Positions 1 through 9,036 of a stretch of DNA of 64,000 nt are shown piece after piece. The notes beneath the pieces are model-generated. The model was not told where the DNA came from, searched no databases, and worked only from the letters and a program-made list of their open reading frames with translations. Source of the DNA: Flavobacteriales bacterium (GTDB taxonomy: Bacteria > Bacteroidota > Bacteroidia > JACJYZ01); assembly GCA_020635855.1 (NCBI GenBank), contig JACJYZ010000002.1:124001-188000 (forward strand), given 5' to 3'. Position numbers and translations under genes: made by a program. The stretch's first letter is position 1; each line of letters starts with the position of its first letter.

Positions 1-306
1 ATAGGAATGATAGGGGGCGTGCAGTGACTCCAGTTTTTCCCACACAACGGGTTGGGTGTGGGTAGAAAGATCCTGCAGGGTATGGAAAACGAAGTTGCCT
101 TTTTCTTCTTTGGTGTTCATGTAGCGGGCAGCAGACAAGTCGGCTTGTTCCGCCATGATCACCATCATTTCAACAGCGCCACCGTTGGCTGCTTTGGACA
201 TCAGGACCGGGTCCACTTTGTCGGTCCAGTTATCATTCGTTGCGAAGGCCTGCGGTTGCGTGAAGAACAAACCGATGGACAGGCAGATAGACAGATGACG
301 TTTCAT
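1..306 (-). CDS. Secreted S8 (subtilisin-like) peptidase, N-terminal part, cut by window edge
   Basis: Reading from the ATG at 306 towards position 1 gives an open frame of 102 codons with no stop before the edge. Residues 1-22 form a signal peptide (basic start, hydrophobic core, ending QAFA). What follows begins DPVLMSKAANG and contains VIMAEQADLSAA and TKEEKGNFVF, the pattern of the inhibitor/propeptide region of bacillopeptidase F-type S8 peptidases. The catalytic Asp-His-Ser domain would lie beyond the window, so the peptidase call rests on the propeptide alone. A hairpin terminator separates it from nrdJ, which lies upstream on the same strand. A forward ORF covering 52-336 is its antisense shadow. 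Confidence 0.7.
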   Translation of the reverse strand, partial: MKRHLSICLSIGLFFTQPQAFATNDNWTDKVDPVLMSKAANGGAVEMMVIMAEQADLSAARYMNTKEEKGNFVFHTLQDLSTHTQPVVWEKLESLHAPYHSY

Positions 307-400
307 CTTACACAGTTAAAGTTTGAAATTGTTTGATGACCAAAGGCTGGGGATGGTGCAAGATAGGAAAAGGCGCCAAGAATCGCAAACCGGTACCTGA

Positions 401-435
401 AAACAAAAGGGGAATGTGAGTTGCACATTCCCCTT
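401..435 (-). terminator. Rho-independent terminator after nrdJ
   Basis: A perfect 12-bp stem (407-418 with 424-435, AAGGGGAATGTG and its complement) closes a 5-nt loop. On the minus strand it is followed by a T-rich run (TTTTGTTTTC). It lies 24 nt past the nrdJ stop codon. Confidence 0.85.
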
Positions 436-458
436 CTGATCATGAACAAAAGGTGCGA

Positions 459-3128
459 CTATCCGCATTTGGTATGCCCGCAGCTTTTACAGTTCAGGCA
501 ACCTTCCTCGTAAACGAGGGTGGCCTGACCGCACTCCGGACATTCATTGTCAACGGGAGCCGTACCATCGGGGATGAAACGTTTCAATGCCCTTACCACA
601 CCATTTTTCCAGGTGTTCAGGTGTTCTTCGTTCAGGTTGAGGCCGGATACCATGTGCACCACGAACGGCAATGGCATGCCGTGGCGGATCACACCGGAGA
701 TCAGTTTTGCATAGTTCCAGTATTCCTGGTTGAAGGATCGGGACAGACCTTCGATGGTTACCTTGTAGCCTTCCTTGTCCTGGAACTGGAAATCGTAACG
801 GGAGTTGCCGTCTTCCGTGCGGCTTTTGATCACCCATCCTTTTTCAACCCAGGAAGGAAGGGAGAACACATCCTCGATGCGACCGGTGAATATCTCATAG
901 GGGCGGTCGTTCAGCAATCCCACCACGGCCATCCATTTCTCGTTGTTGTTCTGGAAACGGACAACGGATGCTTCGAGGGTCTTGGGGCGCTTGGGGGCTT
1001 TGGACTCGGCGATGATCACCTCTTCGCCTTCCTTCTTCTTTTTCTTTTTGTCATCGGTTACCAGTACGCCTGAACGTGAACCGTCGCGGTATACGGTGAT
1101 GCCCTTGCAACCGCTTTCCCATCCTGTCTGGTAGATCTTGGCCACCAGCTCTTCGGTCACCTCGTTGGGTACGTTCACGGTCACACTGATCGAGTGGTCC
1201 ACCCACTTCTGAACGGTGCCTTGCAGTTTCACTTTGGCCAGCCAGTCGACATCGTTGGCTGTGGCTTTGTAATAGGGCGACTTCTGTACAAGCGCATTCA
1301 GTTCTTCATCGCTCATGGCTTTCACCTGCTCTTCGTTGTAGCCGTTGGCTTTGAACCAGGTGATGAAGTGGTGATGGAATACGTGGTACTCTTCCCAGGT
1401 GTCTCCCACTTCGTCCACGAAATCCACACGTACGTTCTTGTCGTTCGGGTTTACTTTGCGACGACGCTTGTAAGCCACCATGAACACCGGCTCGATACCG
1501 GAGGTGGTTTGCGACATGAGGCTGGTGGTGCCGGTGGGTGCGATGGTAAGCAGGGAAATGTTCCGACGGCCGTATTTGATCATGTCGTCATACAGGGCCG
1601 GGTCGGCTTGCTTGATGCGGTTGATGAACGGGTTCTTTTCCTCACGCACCGGATCGTAGATCGGGAAGGCGCCTCTTTCCTTGGCCATGTCAACGGAAGA
1701 ACGGTAGGCTTCGAGCGCGATGGTCTTGTGGATCCTTTCGGCGAATTTGATGGAATCATCGGAACCGTAAGTGATGTTAAGGGCGGCCAGCATGTCACCT
1801 TCGGCGGTGATGCCCACGCCGGTGCGACGGCCTTCAATGCACTTCTTGCGGATGTTCTGCCACAGGTTGGATTCAACCCGTTTGATTTCTTCCTCTTCAG
1901 GATCTTTATGGATTTTCTCAATGATGGCATCGATCTTTTCAAGTTCCAGGTCGATGATGTCATCCATCATCCTTTGCGCCATGCGTACATGTTTGCGGAA
2001 CAGCGGAAAGTCGAAGGCGGCTTCCTGTGTGAACGGGTTCTTTACATAGCTGTAAAGGTTCACGGCCAGGAGGCGGCAACTGTCGTACGGACAAAGCGGA
2101 ATTTCACCGCAGGGGTTGGTGGACACGGTACGGAAACCGAGGTCGGCATAGCAATCGGGCACGGATTCACGGGCGATTGTGTCCCAGAAAAGAATACCGG
2201 GCTCAGCCGATTTCCATGCATTGTGGATGATCTTTTTCCACAGCGCGGAAGCGTCGATCTCTTTTTTGTACTCCGGTTTGTCGGCGTTGATGGGATATTG
2301 TTGTGTGTAAGGCTCACCGGATACGGCGGCTTTCATGAAGTCATCGTCGATGCGTACAGATACGTTCGCGCCGGTTACTTTGGTGCCGTCCATCTTGGCG
2401 TCGATGAAGTTCTCGGCGTCCGGGTGTTTGATGGAAATGCTCAGCATGAGCGCACCACGACGGCCATCCTGGGCCACCTCACGGGTGGAGTTGGAATAAC
2501 GCTCCATGAAAGGAACGATACCGGTGGAAGAAAGGGCGCTGTTCATTACTGGACTTCCCTTCGGACGAATATGAGAAAGGTCGTGACCCACACCTCCGCG
2601 TCGCTTCATCAGCTGAACCTGCTCCTGGTCGATCATGAGAATGCCGCCATACGAATCCGCATTGTTGCCGTGCCCGATCACGAAACAATTGGACAGAGAA
2701 GCGATCTGGAAATCATTCCCGATACCTGTCATCGGCCCACCCTGGGGAATGATGTATTTGAAGTTCTGTAATACTTCGAAGATCTCTTCTTCCTTAAACG
2801 GCTTGGGATATTTGGCTTCCACCCTGGCGATCTCGGAGGCCATCCTGCGGTGCATGTCGTCCGGGGTGGCTTCGAAGATATTGCCCGCCGAATCTTTCAG
2901 GGCATACTTGTTGATCCATACATTGGCTGCCAGTTCATCGCCCCTGAAATAGGCGATGGTTTTGGCAAGCGCCTCCTCGTAAGAGTAAGGACCTGCCAAT
3001 GTCCGGGTGGGTTTGTTTTCTTTTTTCACTTCTTGTTCTGGCTGTTTCGCAACCGGGCTCTCGGCGGTTGCAGATTCCAGGTGCAAATCGAGGGTCAGGG
3101 TCTGGCTGGGATCTTTGATTTCGGGCAT
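459..3128 (-). CDS. nrdJ: Adenosylcobalamin-dependent (class II) ribonucleoside-diphosphate reductase
   Basis: Reduces ribonucleotides to deoxyribonucleotides using a B12-derived radical; cytosolic, essential for DNA synthesis. The 889-residue protein has the class II landmarks. Cys148 (in SNCF) and Cys351 (in DSCRLL) are the likely redox pair, and Cys340 in NPCGE at 338-342 is the thiyl-radical cysteine. The 11-residue spacing from Cys340 to Cys351 matches my recollection of the Thermotoga enzyme. The last 30 residues contain a cluster of CxxC motifs (CPEC, CLNC, CGHTKC), a zinc-ribbon-like tail seen in this subfamily. No small subunit gene (nrdB) or activase lies nearby, as expected for class II. 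Residues 1-45 are an unconserved-looking linker. The ATG at 3128 is the only sensible start. Upstream is a long gene-free leader. Confidence 0.96.
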   Translation of the reverse strand: MPEIKDPSQTLTLDLHLESATAESPVAKQPEQEVKKENKPTRTLAGPYSYEEALAKTIAYFRGDELAANVWINKYALKDSAGNIFEATPDDMHRRMASEIARVEAKYPKPFKEEEIFEVLQNFKYIIPQGGPMTGIGNDFQIASLSNCFVIGHGNNADSYGGILMIDQEQVQLMKRRGGVGHDLSHIRPKGSPVMNSALSSTGIVPFMERYSNSTREVAQDGRRGALMLSISIKHPDAENFIDAKMDGTKVTGANVSVRIDDDFMKAAVSGEPYTQQYPINADKPEYKKEIDASALWKKIIHNAWKSAEPGILFWDTIARESVPDCYADLGFRTVSTNPCGEIPLCPYDSCRLLAVNLYSYVKNPFTQEAAFDFPLFRKHVRMAQRMMDDIIDLELEKIDAIIEKIHKDPEEEEIKRVESNLWQNIRKKCIEGRRTGVGITAEGDMLAALNITYGSDDSIKFAERIHKTIALEAYRSSVDMAKERGAFPIYDPVREEKNPFINRIKQADPALYDDMIKYGRRNISLLTIAPTGTTSLMSQTTSGIEPVFMVAYKRRRKVNPNDKNVRVDFVDEVGDTWEEYHVFHHHFITWFKANGYNEEQVKAMSDEELNALVQKSPYYKATANDVDWLAKVKLQGTVQKWVDHSISVTVNVPNEVTEELVAKIYQTGWESGCKGITVYRDGSRSGVLVTDDKKKKKKEGEEVIIAESKAPKRPKTLEASVVRFQNNNEKWMAVVGLLNDRPYEIFTGRIEDVFSLPSWVEKGWVIKSRTEDGNSRYDFQFQDKEGYKVTIEGLSRSFNQEYWNYAKLISGVIRHGMPLPFVVHMVSGLNLNEEHLNTWKNGVVRALKRFIPDGTAPVDNECPECGQATLVYEEGCLNCKSCGHTKCG

Positions 3129-3583
3129 AATTCGGAACGGTTTTTCGGGTGTATAGGCTTATATGCAATTTCGGGATTTCGGAACAAAAAGAGGGGAGTA
3201 TTCCATCCTCAATTTTTGTCAAAATCAAGTTTCAATTCAGTGTAACAAAGACCGGTTAGATACGGTAACGGCAATTCCTGACATCACATCAACACATGTA
3301 CAGGAATTTTCCTTGGATAATCTCAGCTTTACAAAAATCAAAAATACTCGACAAGCTCCGACGATGCCTTTTGATTTTTATAAACAAACTGGGTGTGAAA
3401 AAAATTATGGTCGTCTCAGGGCACGTCCAGCCTCAAAAACGGAATCGGAAAAATTCAAGAAAGCTTGATTTTGCGTTGATGATTTTTCAACATAGCAGTT
3501 TTCTATTGTCGGTTTACGAAAAATTCCTTACTGAAAATACAACGTCCATTTCCTGCCCCGATCTCCCGTATCTTTGTTGCCGC
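3129..3583. other. Gene-free stretch between nrdJ and the divergent GNAT gene
   Basis: 455 bp with short, unconvincing ORFs only. It holds a candidate nrdJ promoter element on the minus strand (TATTTTTG, reverse of 3339-3346), which would give a leader of about 200 nt, and the GNAT promoter at 3569-3576. I saw no cobalamin riboswitch core (GCCACTG) and no clear NrdR-type palindrome. Confidence 0.5.
3569..3576 (+). promoter_or_regulatory. Bacteroidota -7 element TATCTTTG of the GNAT gene
   Basis: TATCTTTG fits TAnnTTTG and ends 7 nt before the ATG at 3584, implying a leaderless or nearly leaderless mRNA. Confidence 0.6.
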
Positions 3584-4147
3584 ATGCAGCAGGATACCTA
3601 TATAACTTTACAAGACGACAGGATCGTACTTCGCCCCATGCAATCCGGCGATGCCGACCTGTTCTGGCCACTCACGCAGGTAGCCGGTATGTGGACCTGG
3701 TTCACCGCCGACCTGTCCATACGCGATGTGCTTGATCGGTGGGTGCAGGACGCCATGTCGGCACAACAGGCAGGCACCCGGATTCCGTTCACCGTTGTGG
3801 ATGCTACCACCGGCCAGGTGCTCGGCTCAACCTCTTTCGGTAACATCTCCACACGTGATCAAAGGGTGGAGATCGGCTGGACGTGGCTCGGAAAACCCGC
3901 CCAGGGGAAAGGGGTGAACGACCGCATGAAAATCCTCATGCTCGACCATGCGTTCAACACCTGGAACATGCAGCGGGTGGAGTGGAAAACCGACGTGCTG
4001 AATCCGCATTCACGGAATGCCCTGTTGAGGATCGGTGCGGTTGAAGAAGGGATTCTGAGAAGCCACATGCTGATGACACATGGCCGCCGGAGGGATACCA
4101 TCTATTATGGCATGCTCAGGGATGAGTACCTGAAACGGAAAGCATAG
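3584..4147 (+). CDS. GNAT-family N-acetyltransferase (RimJ/RimL-like)
   Basis: 187 residues. Transfers an acetyl group from acetyl-CoA to an amine; the substrate is not apparent. The protein starts with a typical RimJ/RimL strand (ITLQDDRIVLRPM), continues through VEIGWTWLGKPAQGKGVN, which carries the acetyl-CoA pyrophosphate loop (Q/R-x-x-G-x-G/A-like), and ends with the conserved VEWKTDVLNPHSRNALLRIG block. The reading frame is open 96 codons further upstream, but that extension is low-complexity and contains the promoter, so the ATG at 3584 is the better start. It is convergent with the large phosphoglycerol transferase gene, whose stop begins 2 nt further on. Confidence 0.88.
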   Translation: MQQDTYITLQDDRIVLRPMQSGDADLFWPLTQVAGMWTWFTADLSIRDVLDRWVQDAMSAQQAGTRIPFTVVDATTGQVLGSTSFGNISTRDQRVEIGWTWLGKPAQGKGVNDRMKILMLDHAFNTWNMQRVEWKTDVLNPHSRNALLRIGAVEEGILRSHMLMTHGRRRDTIYYGMLRDEYLKRKA

Positions 4148-4149
4148 GA

Positions 4150-7122
4150 TTACGGAATGTTTGTGTCTGCATCCGGGAATGTCCATTCGTCTGCATACAT
4201 CCCATATACGTTATCGAGTTCGTGCCGCACCACATATCCTTCGTCTTTGCCCGGGATCTGGTTCAGGTGGTATACATAGGTTTTGATGCCTGCCTGTTGC
4301 AGGGCACGGAACAAATCCGGATCCGCGGCAGCCGTTATCCTTGATACCGCCACATGGGTGGCGTGCAGGTTTTTCAACGCGGTGATGTGATCTCCGGGCA
4401 GGGCGTACAGTACCTCCTCCGTTACAAGTACCGCACGTATGCCCGTATGTATGCCTTGCTTCACCGCGTCTACGGAGAAGAGTTCCATCATCAGCCTTTT
4501 GCGGTCTGTGAATTGTGCGGCGAATGCAACGGGGTCATTGACCTTGTCGGTCACCAGCACGGCATCCGGGTGCTGCCGGAACCATGCGTTGATGGCCTGC
4601 ATGTCCAGGGGATGGTATTGGCCGTAGATGGGAAAGGACATGAAAGTGGCATGGTCCGGAGGAAGGTCGCCTTTGTATCCCGTGATCTTTCTCCAACCAC
4701 CCCAATCGTGCGCCGCCACAAACACACCGTCTGAGGTTTGCCGGATGTCGAGCTCGAAAAGGCGGAAACCCGCCCCATAACTTTTGTCAAGCGCTTCCAG
4801 CGAATTGGTATACCTGTGACCGTCAATCATGCCGCCGGCATGAGCGATGAACCTTTCTTTGTCAGAAGCCTTGTTCATGATCTCCTGTTTCGTTTGTTGC
4901 ATGTGAATGTAACGCGGAAATACAAATGCCAGCTGCGCCGTATCCGTGTACTCGCTGATCAGGCCTCCGTACCCGAAGGCAAGATAACATGTGTTGCTTT
5001 TCCATCCGGCCAGTTTGGGCAACCCGTTCTTTCTTAGCAGAGAATCGCCTGTTTCCGTATGTGCCCATGTGCTGTCGCCCGCGAGCGCGAAGAACCGCCC
5101 TGCTGCAAGTTCCTGTTCGGTCAACCTTATTAAAGCTTCCGCATCGTTCGCCTGGAAATGCCGAACGGTGAACCCATCCGGTTTTTGCACCAACATGTTG
5201 ATGCCGTTATTCAACCGGTAAGAGGTGTTGCCAAGACAGATTTGTGACGGGAGGGTGGATGGTCGGTAGGGCTTTTTTGCGGCAGCAAGAAAGATGACGT
5301 CTTCCCAAGGTTGGGGTTGTTGTAGTGTGTCGCCCTGAAAGGGCCCTGCCGCATAGAAATACTTTTGCAGGGTAAGCAGTTGGTCTTCGCTGAAACGGAT
5401 CTTATGGTTGAGTTGATTCAGGCAAACATGGGTGCCCCTGCGAAGGGTTGCATGCAACATGCCCTGTTTGTTCTGTACGATGATCTGCCAGTTGTCGGTG
5501 GATTGCTTCCACGCATCCCGGGCATGCATGGGAGTGGCTGAGACAAGACGGAAACAGTTGTCGAGCCGGATGCTGAAGGTGGTGTCTTTGTTGCCTGGAT
5601 TCAGGATGACCGCATCCGCATTTTCCGACCATATGTGCAGGCCTCCGTTGCTTCCCGGTTCAATGTCAATGCCCTTGGCAAACCCCGATACCGTAAGTGA
5701 GGTTTCGTTCAGGTCACGGATCGCTTCTTTGTGTCCGGCGATCCATGCGTTGATATCTGCCTGTTGAGTATCATCTTTCAGGAACCGTGCATTGTGGTGA
5801 ATGCCTGCACCGGCCAGGATCATGCGCGGCAGGTCCAGTTTGCTCAGCACCCCGGAAGGTTTAACGGGTAACAGGTTTGTGTCTGCGTTGGTGATCAGGA
5901 ACAGTTCCCTGGGTTCCGGGAAATCCTGCACCACACGGGCGGTATACCCCATCATGATGTGATCGGGCAGGATGAATAGGGTGGTGTTGTCCAGCATGTG
6001 GTACCTGGCGAGGGTGTCCACCAGGTCTCCGATCCATGCGTCGGTGGCGGCTGCCATGGTTTCAAGCCGGCTCCGCTGGGGTGCAATTCTGCTTTCGATG
6101 CGGGAATCATATACGCCGTCCGGAGGGTGGGTGGAGATGGTCGACAGGAACAGTGCAAAGGGTTGCTTGTTTCCGCGGTGTGATTTGATCTCCGCCCCGG
6201 CCCAGTCGAACAGGTCTTTGTCGTGCAGTCCCCAGTCACATGCCGGGTAAGCATGCGGACTGTCTTTTTCCGAAAGCACCTTGAATCCGGACGCGGTCAG
6301 CAGGTCATCCATCCCGGCGAATTCTTTATGTCCCATCATGTACTTTACATCGTATCCCGCTTTGTGCAACACGTGCCCCAATCCGGTCAGCCGGATGTCG
6401 CTGGTTTTTTGAAAGAGTTCGTTGCCCCCATGGTAGAAGAAGGAGGGGAGCCCGTACACCATGGTATAGATGGCGCCTGCCGTCCAGTTGCTGCCGTCGT
6501 TCTCCGTCATGTGATAATAGGTCATGTCGGTTGCCAGCTTTCTCAGGTTCGGTGTGAGGTGCGCGAGTTTTTCGGAGAGAAATCCGGCTTCGAAAGATTC
6601 CAGTGAGATCACGATTACATTCTGCCCGGCTTCCGCTTTGACGTCTTTCGGCATCACAAAAGTGGCGGGATTCAGGCCTGCATTCCGAAGCGCTTCATCA
6701 AAAGGGATGTCGTGGTCCGGCGGTGTTCCCGGGAGTTCGGTCAGTTGCATGGCCATGCCATTGTGACTCAGGCTGAGGCCGACCAGGCTGGCGATGCATG
6801 TGAGCCGGATGGGTGTTCCCAGCCTGATCCTGTTGGCCAGGTTGTATAATAAGATGCTTTGCAATGCCACCAGAAGAAGTGCAACGATCCATTCCATAAA
6901 AAAGAAGGACGCTGTCATGCGGATGTTCGAAAGATCAAGGTGTACCCAGAAACATTCGTTGATAAAGGAACCTTCCATGTAAAGGGCCGCCCATTGTGCC
7001 GTAAGGAAAACCGCACCTGGCGCGGCGATGCACCATTTCCAGCGTTTCGGCAGAAAGGAGGCGATGAGTGCCATGCAACCGGTGGCAATCATCATTTGGA
7101 AGACGATATGGAAGGTTTTCAT
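4150..7122 (-). CDS. Membrane phosphoglycerol transferase (OpgB/LtaS-like) fused to ILEI-like and GDPD domains
   Basis: 990 residues from the ATG at 7122; the frame is open 46 codons upstream, but that stretch spans a TACTTTTG promoter. Residues 1-125 hold three or four membrane segments. Residues about 165-480 are an alkaline-phosphatase-superfamily domain of the OpgB/LtaS type: metal ligand Glu175 in SLESFE, nucleophile Thr214 in SNWTAG, WGLHDKDLFD, STHPPDG and the metal pair DH at 387-388. Such enzymes move glycerol-1-phosphate from phosphatidylglycerol to periplasmic acceptors. Residues about 628-730 (GINMLVQKPDG to YLAFGYGG) resemble the ILEI/FAM3 domain. Residues 757-990 are a glycerophosphodiester phosphodiesterase domain (AHAGG, NSLEAL, FELDIRQTSDG, AAHDWGG). 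The middle beta-rich part is unassigned. This order is unusual: a transferase that makes, and a domain that cleaves, glycerophosphodiesters on one chain. The domain calls are mine by motif. Confidence 0.8.
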   Translation of the reverse strand: MKTFHIVFQMMIATGCMALIASFLPKRWKWCIAAPGAVFLTAQWAALYMEGSFINECFWVHLDLSNIRMTASFFFMEWIVALLLVALQSILLYNLANRIRLGTPIRLTCIASLVGLSLSHNGMAMQLTELPGTPPDHDIPFDEALRNAGLNPATFVMPKDVKAEAGQNVIVISLESFEAGFLSEKLAHLTPNLRKLATDMTYYHMTENDGSNWTAGAIYTMVYGLPSFFYHGGNELFQKTSDIRLTGLGHVLHKAGYDVKYMMGHKEFAGMDDLLTASGFKVLSEKDSPHAYPACDWGLHDKDLFDWAGAEIKSHRGNKQPFALFLSTISTHPPDGVYDSRIESRIAPQRSRLETMAAATDAWIGDLVDTLARYHMLDNTTLFILPDHIMMGYTARVVQDFPEPRELFLITNADTNLLPVKPSGVLSKLDLPRMILAGAGIHHNARFLKDDTQQADINAWIAGHKEAIRDLNETSLTVSGFAKGIDIEPGSNGGLHIWSENADAVILNPGNKDTTFSIRLDNCFRLVSATPMHARDAWKQSTDNWQIIVQNKQGMLHATLRRGTHVCLNQLNHKIRFSEDQLLTLQKYFYAAGPFQGDTLQQPQPWEDVIFLAAAKKPYRPSTLPSQICLGNTSYRLNNGINMLVQKPDGFTVRHFQANDAEALIRLTEQELAAGRFFALAGDSTWAHTETGDSLLRKNGLPKLAGWKSNTCYLAFGYGGLISEYTDTAQLAFVFPRYIHMQQTKQEIMNKASDKERFIAHAGGMIDGHRYTNSLEALDKSYGAGFRLFELDIRQTSDGVFVAAHDWGGWRKITGYKGDLPPDHATFMSFPIYGQYHPLDMQAINAWFRQHPDAVLVTDKVNDPVAFAAQFTDRKRLMMELFSVDAVKQGIHTGIRAVLVTEEVLYALPGDHITALKNLHATHVAVSRITAAADPDLFRALQQAGIKTYVYHLNQIPGKDEGYVVRHELDNVYGMYADEWTFPDADTNIP

Positions 7123-7142
7123 GTCCCGATTCCTTGTCCGTC

Positions 7143-7150
7143 CAAAAGTA
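7143..7150 (-). promoter_or_regulatory. -7 element TACTTTTG of the phosphoglycerol transferase gene
   Basis: TACTTTTG on the minus strand, 20 nt before the ATG at 7122. It sits inside the 46-codon upstream extension of that frame and is an argument for the shorter start. Confidence 0.6.
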
Positions 7151-7302
7151 GCTTTTTGACCGGATCGTTGCAGCATACTTATAAATCGACAAAAAAGCCG
7201 TTCCTTTGCAAAACTTTTGAAGGGAGAGGGTTTTCTACGCGGTCGGCCAGGGTTGGTCACGGTTGATCACCCGGCCATACAAAGCAAAAGTCCGCTTAGA
7301 AG

Positions 7303-9036
7303 ATGATCCGATTTGACGAAATGGGTCTGCGCGAGGAAATCCTTGCCGCCATTACCGACCTGGGTTTTGTTGAACCCACGCCCATCCAGCAAAAAACCAT
7401 TCCGCATCTGCTTACCCGCGAAGAAGACTTGATTGCCATTGCGCAAACCGGTACAGGGAAAACAGCTGGCTTCGGCTTGCCCGTATTGCAAAACATCAAC
7501 ACCGGTGACCGCGATGTACAGGCCCTCGTGCTGTGTCCCACCCGTGAACTTTGCCTGCAGATCACCCGTGACCTGGAATCGTTCGGGAAACATCTGAAAG
7601 GGTTTCATGTGACTGCCGTGTACGGTGGTGCCAGCATGGAAGTGCAGATCAGGTCCCTGAAAAAAAGTCCGCAGGTGGTGGTGGGAACACCCGGTCGTAC
7701 ACTTGATCTCATCAAACGGAAAGTGCTGAAGCTTTCCAATCTCAAGTGGCTGGTATTGGATGAAGCCGATGAAATGTTGTCCATGGGATTCAAGGATGAC
7801 CTGGATGCCATCCTTGCAACCGCGCCACCGCAACGCCAATCGCTGCTGTTCTCGGCCACCATGCCCAAAGACATTCGCATGCTGGCCGGCAAGTACATGG
7901 AAGGTGCCGTTGAGCTGAACGTGAGCAAGGAACACATCAGCACCGAAAATGTGAGTCACGGTTATTACCTCGTGGGTGGCCGCGACCGCTACCTGGCTTT
8001 GAAGCGGATCGCAGATATGCACCCGAAGATTTACGCCATCATCTTTTGCCGTACCCGAAGCGAAACCAAAGACATCGCATCCAAACTCAGCCAGGAAGGC
8101 TACAACGCGGATGCATTGCACGGTGACCTCAGTCAGGCGCAGCGTGACCATGTGATGGACCGGTTCCGTCAACGTCAGCTTCAGTTGCTCGTTGCCACGG
8201 ATGTGGCTGCGCGCGGATTGGATGTGACCGACCTCACGCATGTGATCAACTACAACTTGCCCGACGACGATGCCGTGTACATTCACCGGAGCGGCCGTAC
8301 CGGCAGGGGAGGAAAACGCGGATGGGCCCTGTCCATCATCCATGTGCGTGAGAAAGGCCGGATCAAACATCTTACAAAACTGATCGGTAAACCCATGCAG
8401 CAATTGCAGGTGCCGAGTGCAAGAGAGATATGTGAAAAGCAACTCTACAATGTGCTCGACAAGATGGAGAAGGTGGAAGTGAACGAAGAACAGATTGCCG
8501 ACTTCCTTCCCGCCATTGCATCCAAGTGGGAATGGATGAGCAGGGAAGAACTCATCAAGCGATTTGTTTGGGTGGAGTTCAGTCGTTTCCTTTCCTATTA
8601 CAAGGATGTGCCCGATAAGCTGCACGAAGTGGGGAATGAAAGAGAAGTGTCACGCGAAGACCGCAAGAAGAAGCAGGGGCGTTTCGATTTTTCTTGGTTC
8701 TATCTCAACCTGGGTAGCAAAAACAAGTTGAACCCGGCACGGTTGTTTGCACTTCTGAATCAACACATGCCCACCAAGAACGTGGAGATCGGTCGCATCT
8801 CCATCAAGAAAAGCCATGTTTTCTTTGAACTGGACAAGACCCATAAGGATGAAGCGGAAGCAGCATTCAGAAAGGTGCGGTTCCAGGGAGTGCCTCTCCG
8901 GCTGGAAGAACTGGCGGCAGATTTTGTTCCACCTGATTTGCATGAATCTTCCGGTAAGCGTTCGTCAAAAGGGGGAGGCAAAAAAGCGGGCAAGCGCAAA
9001 GACATGAAAAAGAAAGTGCACAGGAAAGGTCAGTAA
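7303..9036 (+). CDS. DEAD-box ATP-dependent RNA helicase with DbpA-like RNA-binding domain
   Basis: 577 residues; unwinds RNA, most likely in ribosome assembly or cold adaptation (DeaD/CsdA group). Motifs in order: Q-motif (TPIQQ at 26-30), motif I AQTGTGKT 47-54, PTREL 80-83, motif II DEAD 153-156, motif III SAT 184-186, then ARGLD and HRSGRTGRGG in the second RecA domain. Residues about 475-545 match the DbpA/CsdA RNA-binding domain (LFALLNQHMPTKNVEIGRI). The last 30 residues are a Lys/Arg-rich tail rich in GGK and KK. The start at 7303 immediately precedes the conserved N-terminal FDEMGL segment. The final 7 bp overlap the convergent hemerythrin gene, and no terminator lies between them. 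Confidence 0.95.
   Translation: MIRFDEMGLREEILAAITDLGFVEPTPIQQKTIPHLLTREEDLIAIAQTGTGKTAGFGLPVLQNINTGDRDVQALVLCPTRELCLQITRDLESFGKHLKGFHVTAVYGGASMEVQIRSLKKSPQVVVGTPGRTLDLIKRKVLKLSNLKWLVLDEADEMLSMGFKDDLDAILATAPPQRQSLLFSATMPKDIRMLAGKYMEGAVELNVSKEHISTENVSHGYYLVGGRDRYLALKRIADMHPKIYAIIFCRTRSETKDIASKLSQEGYNADALHGDLSQAQRDHVMDRFRQRQLQLLVATDVAARGLDVTDLTHVINYNLPDDDAVYIHRSGRTGRGGKRGWALSIIHVREKGRIKHLTKLIGKPMQQLQVPSAREICEKQLYNVLDKMEKVEVNEEQIADFLPAIASKWEWMSREELIKRFVWVEFSRFLSYYKDVPDKLHEVGNEREVSREDRKKKQGRFDFSWFYLNLGSKNKLNPARLFALLNQHMPTKNVEIGRISIKKSHVFFELDKTHKDEAEAAFRKVRFQGVPLRLEELAADFVPPDLHESSGKRSSKGGGKKAGKRKDMKKKVHRKGQ

Noticed and set aside
1194..2771. Long forward ORF of 525 codons opposite nrdJ
   Set aside because: It is exactly antisense to a clear class II reductase, and its translation has no recognisable domain; a shadow caused by codon bias.
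3129..3346. Cobalamin riboswitch before nrdJ
   Set aside because: No GCCACTG core or typical B12-box arrangement could be found on the nrdJ strand.
3163..3468. Small ORF of 101 codons in the nrdJ-GNAT gap
   Set aside because: Low-complexity translation, overlaps promoter sequence and has no domain or promoter of its own.
3296..3583. 96-codon N-terminal extension of the GNAT protein
   Set aside because: Poor composition and it contains the TATCTTTG promoter; the protein is complete from ATG 3584.
7267..8625. Reverse ORF of 452 codons opposite the DEAD-box helicase
   Set aside because: Antisense to conserved helicase motifs, His-rich low-complexity translation with no family match.
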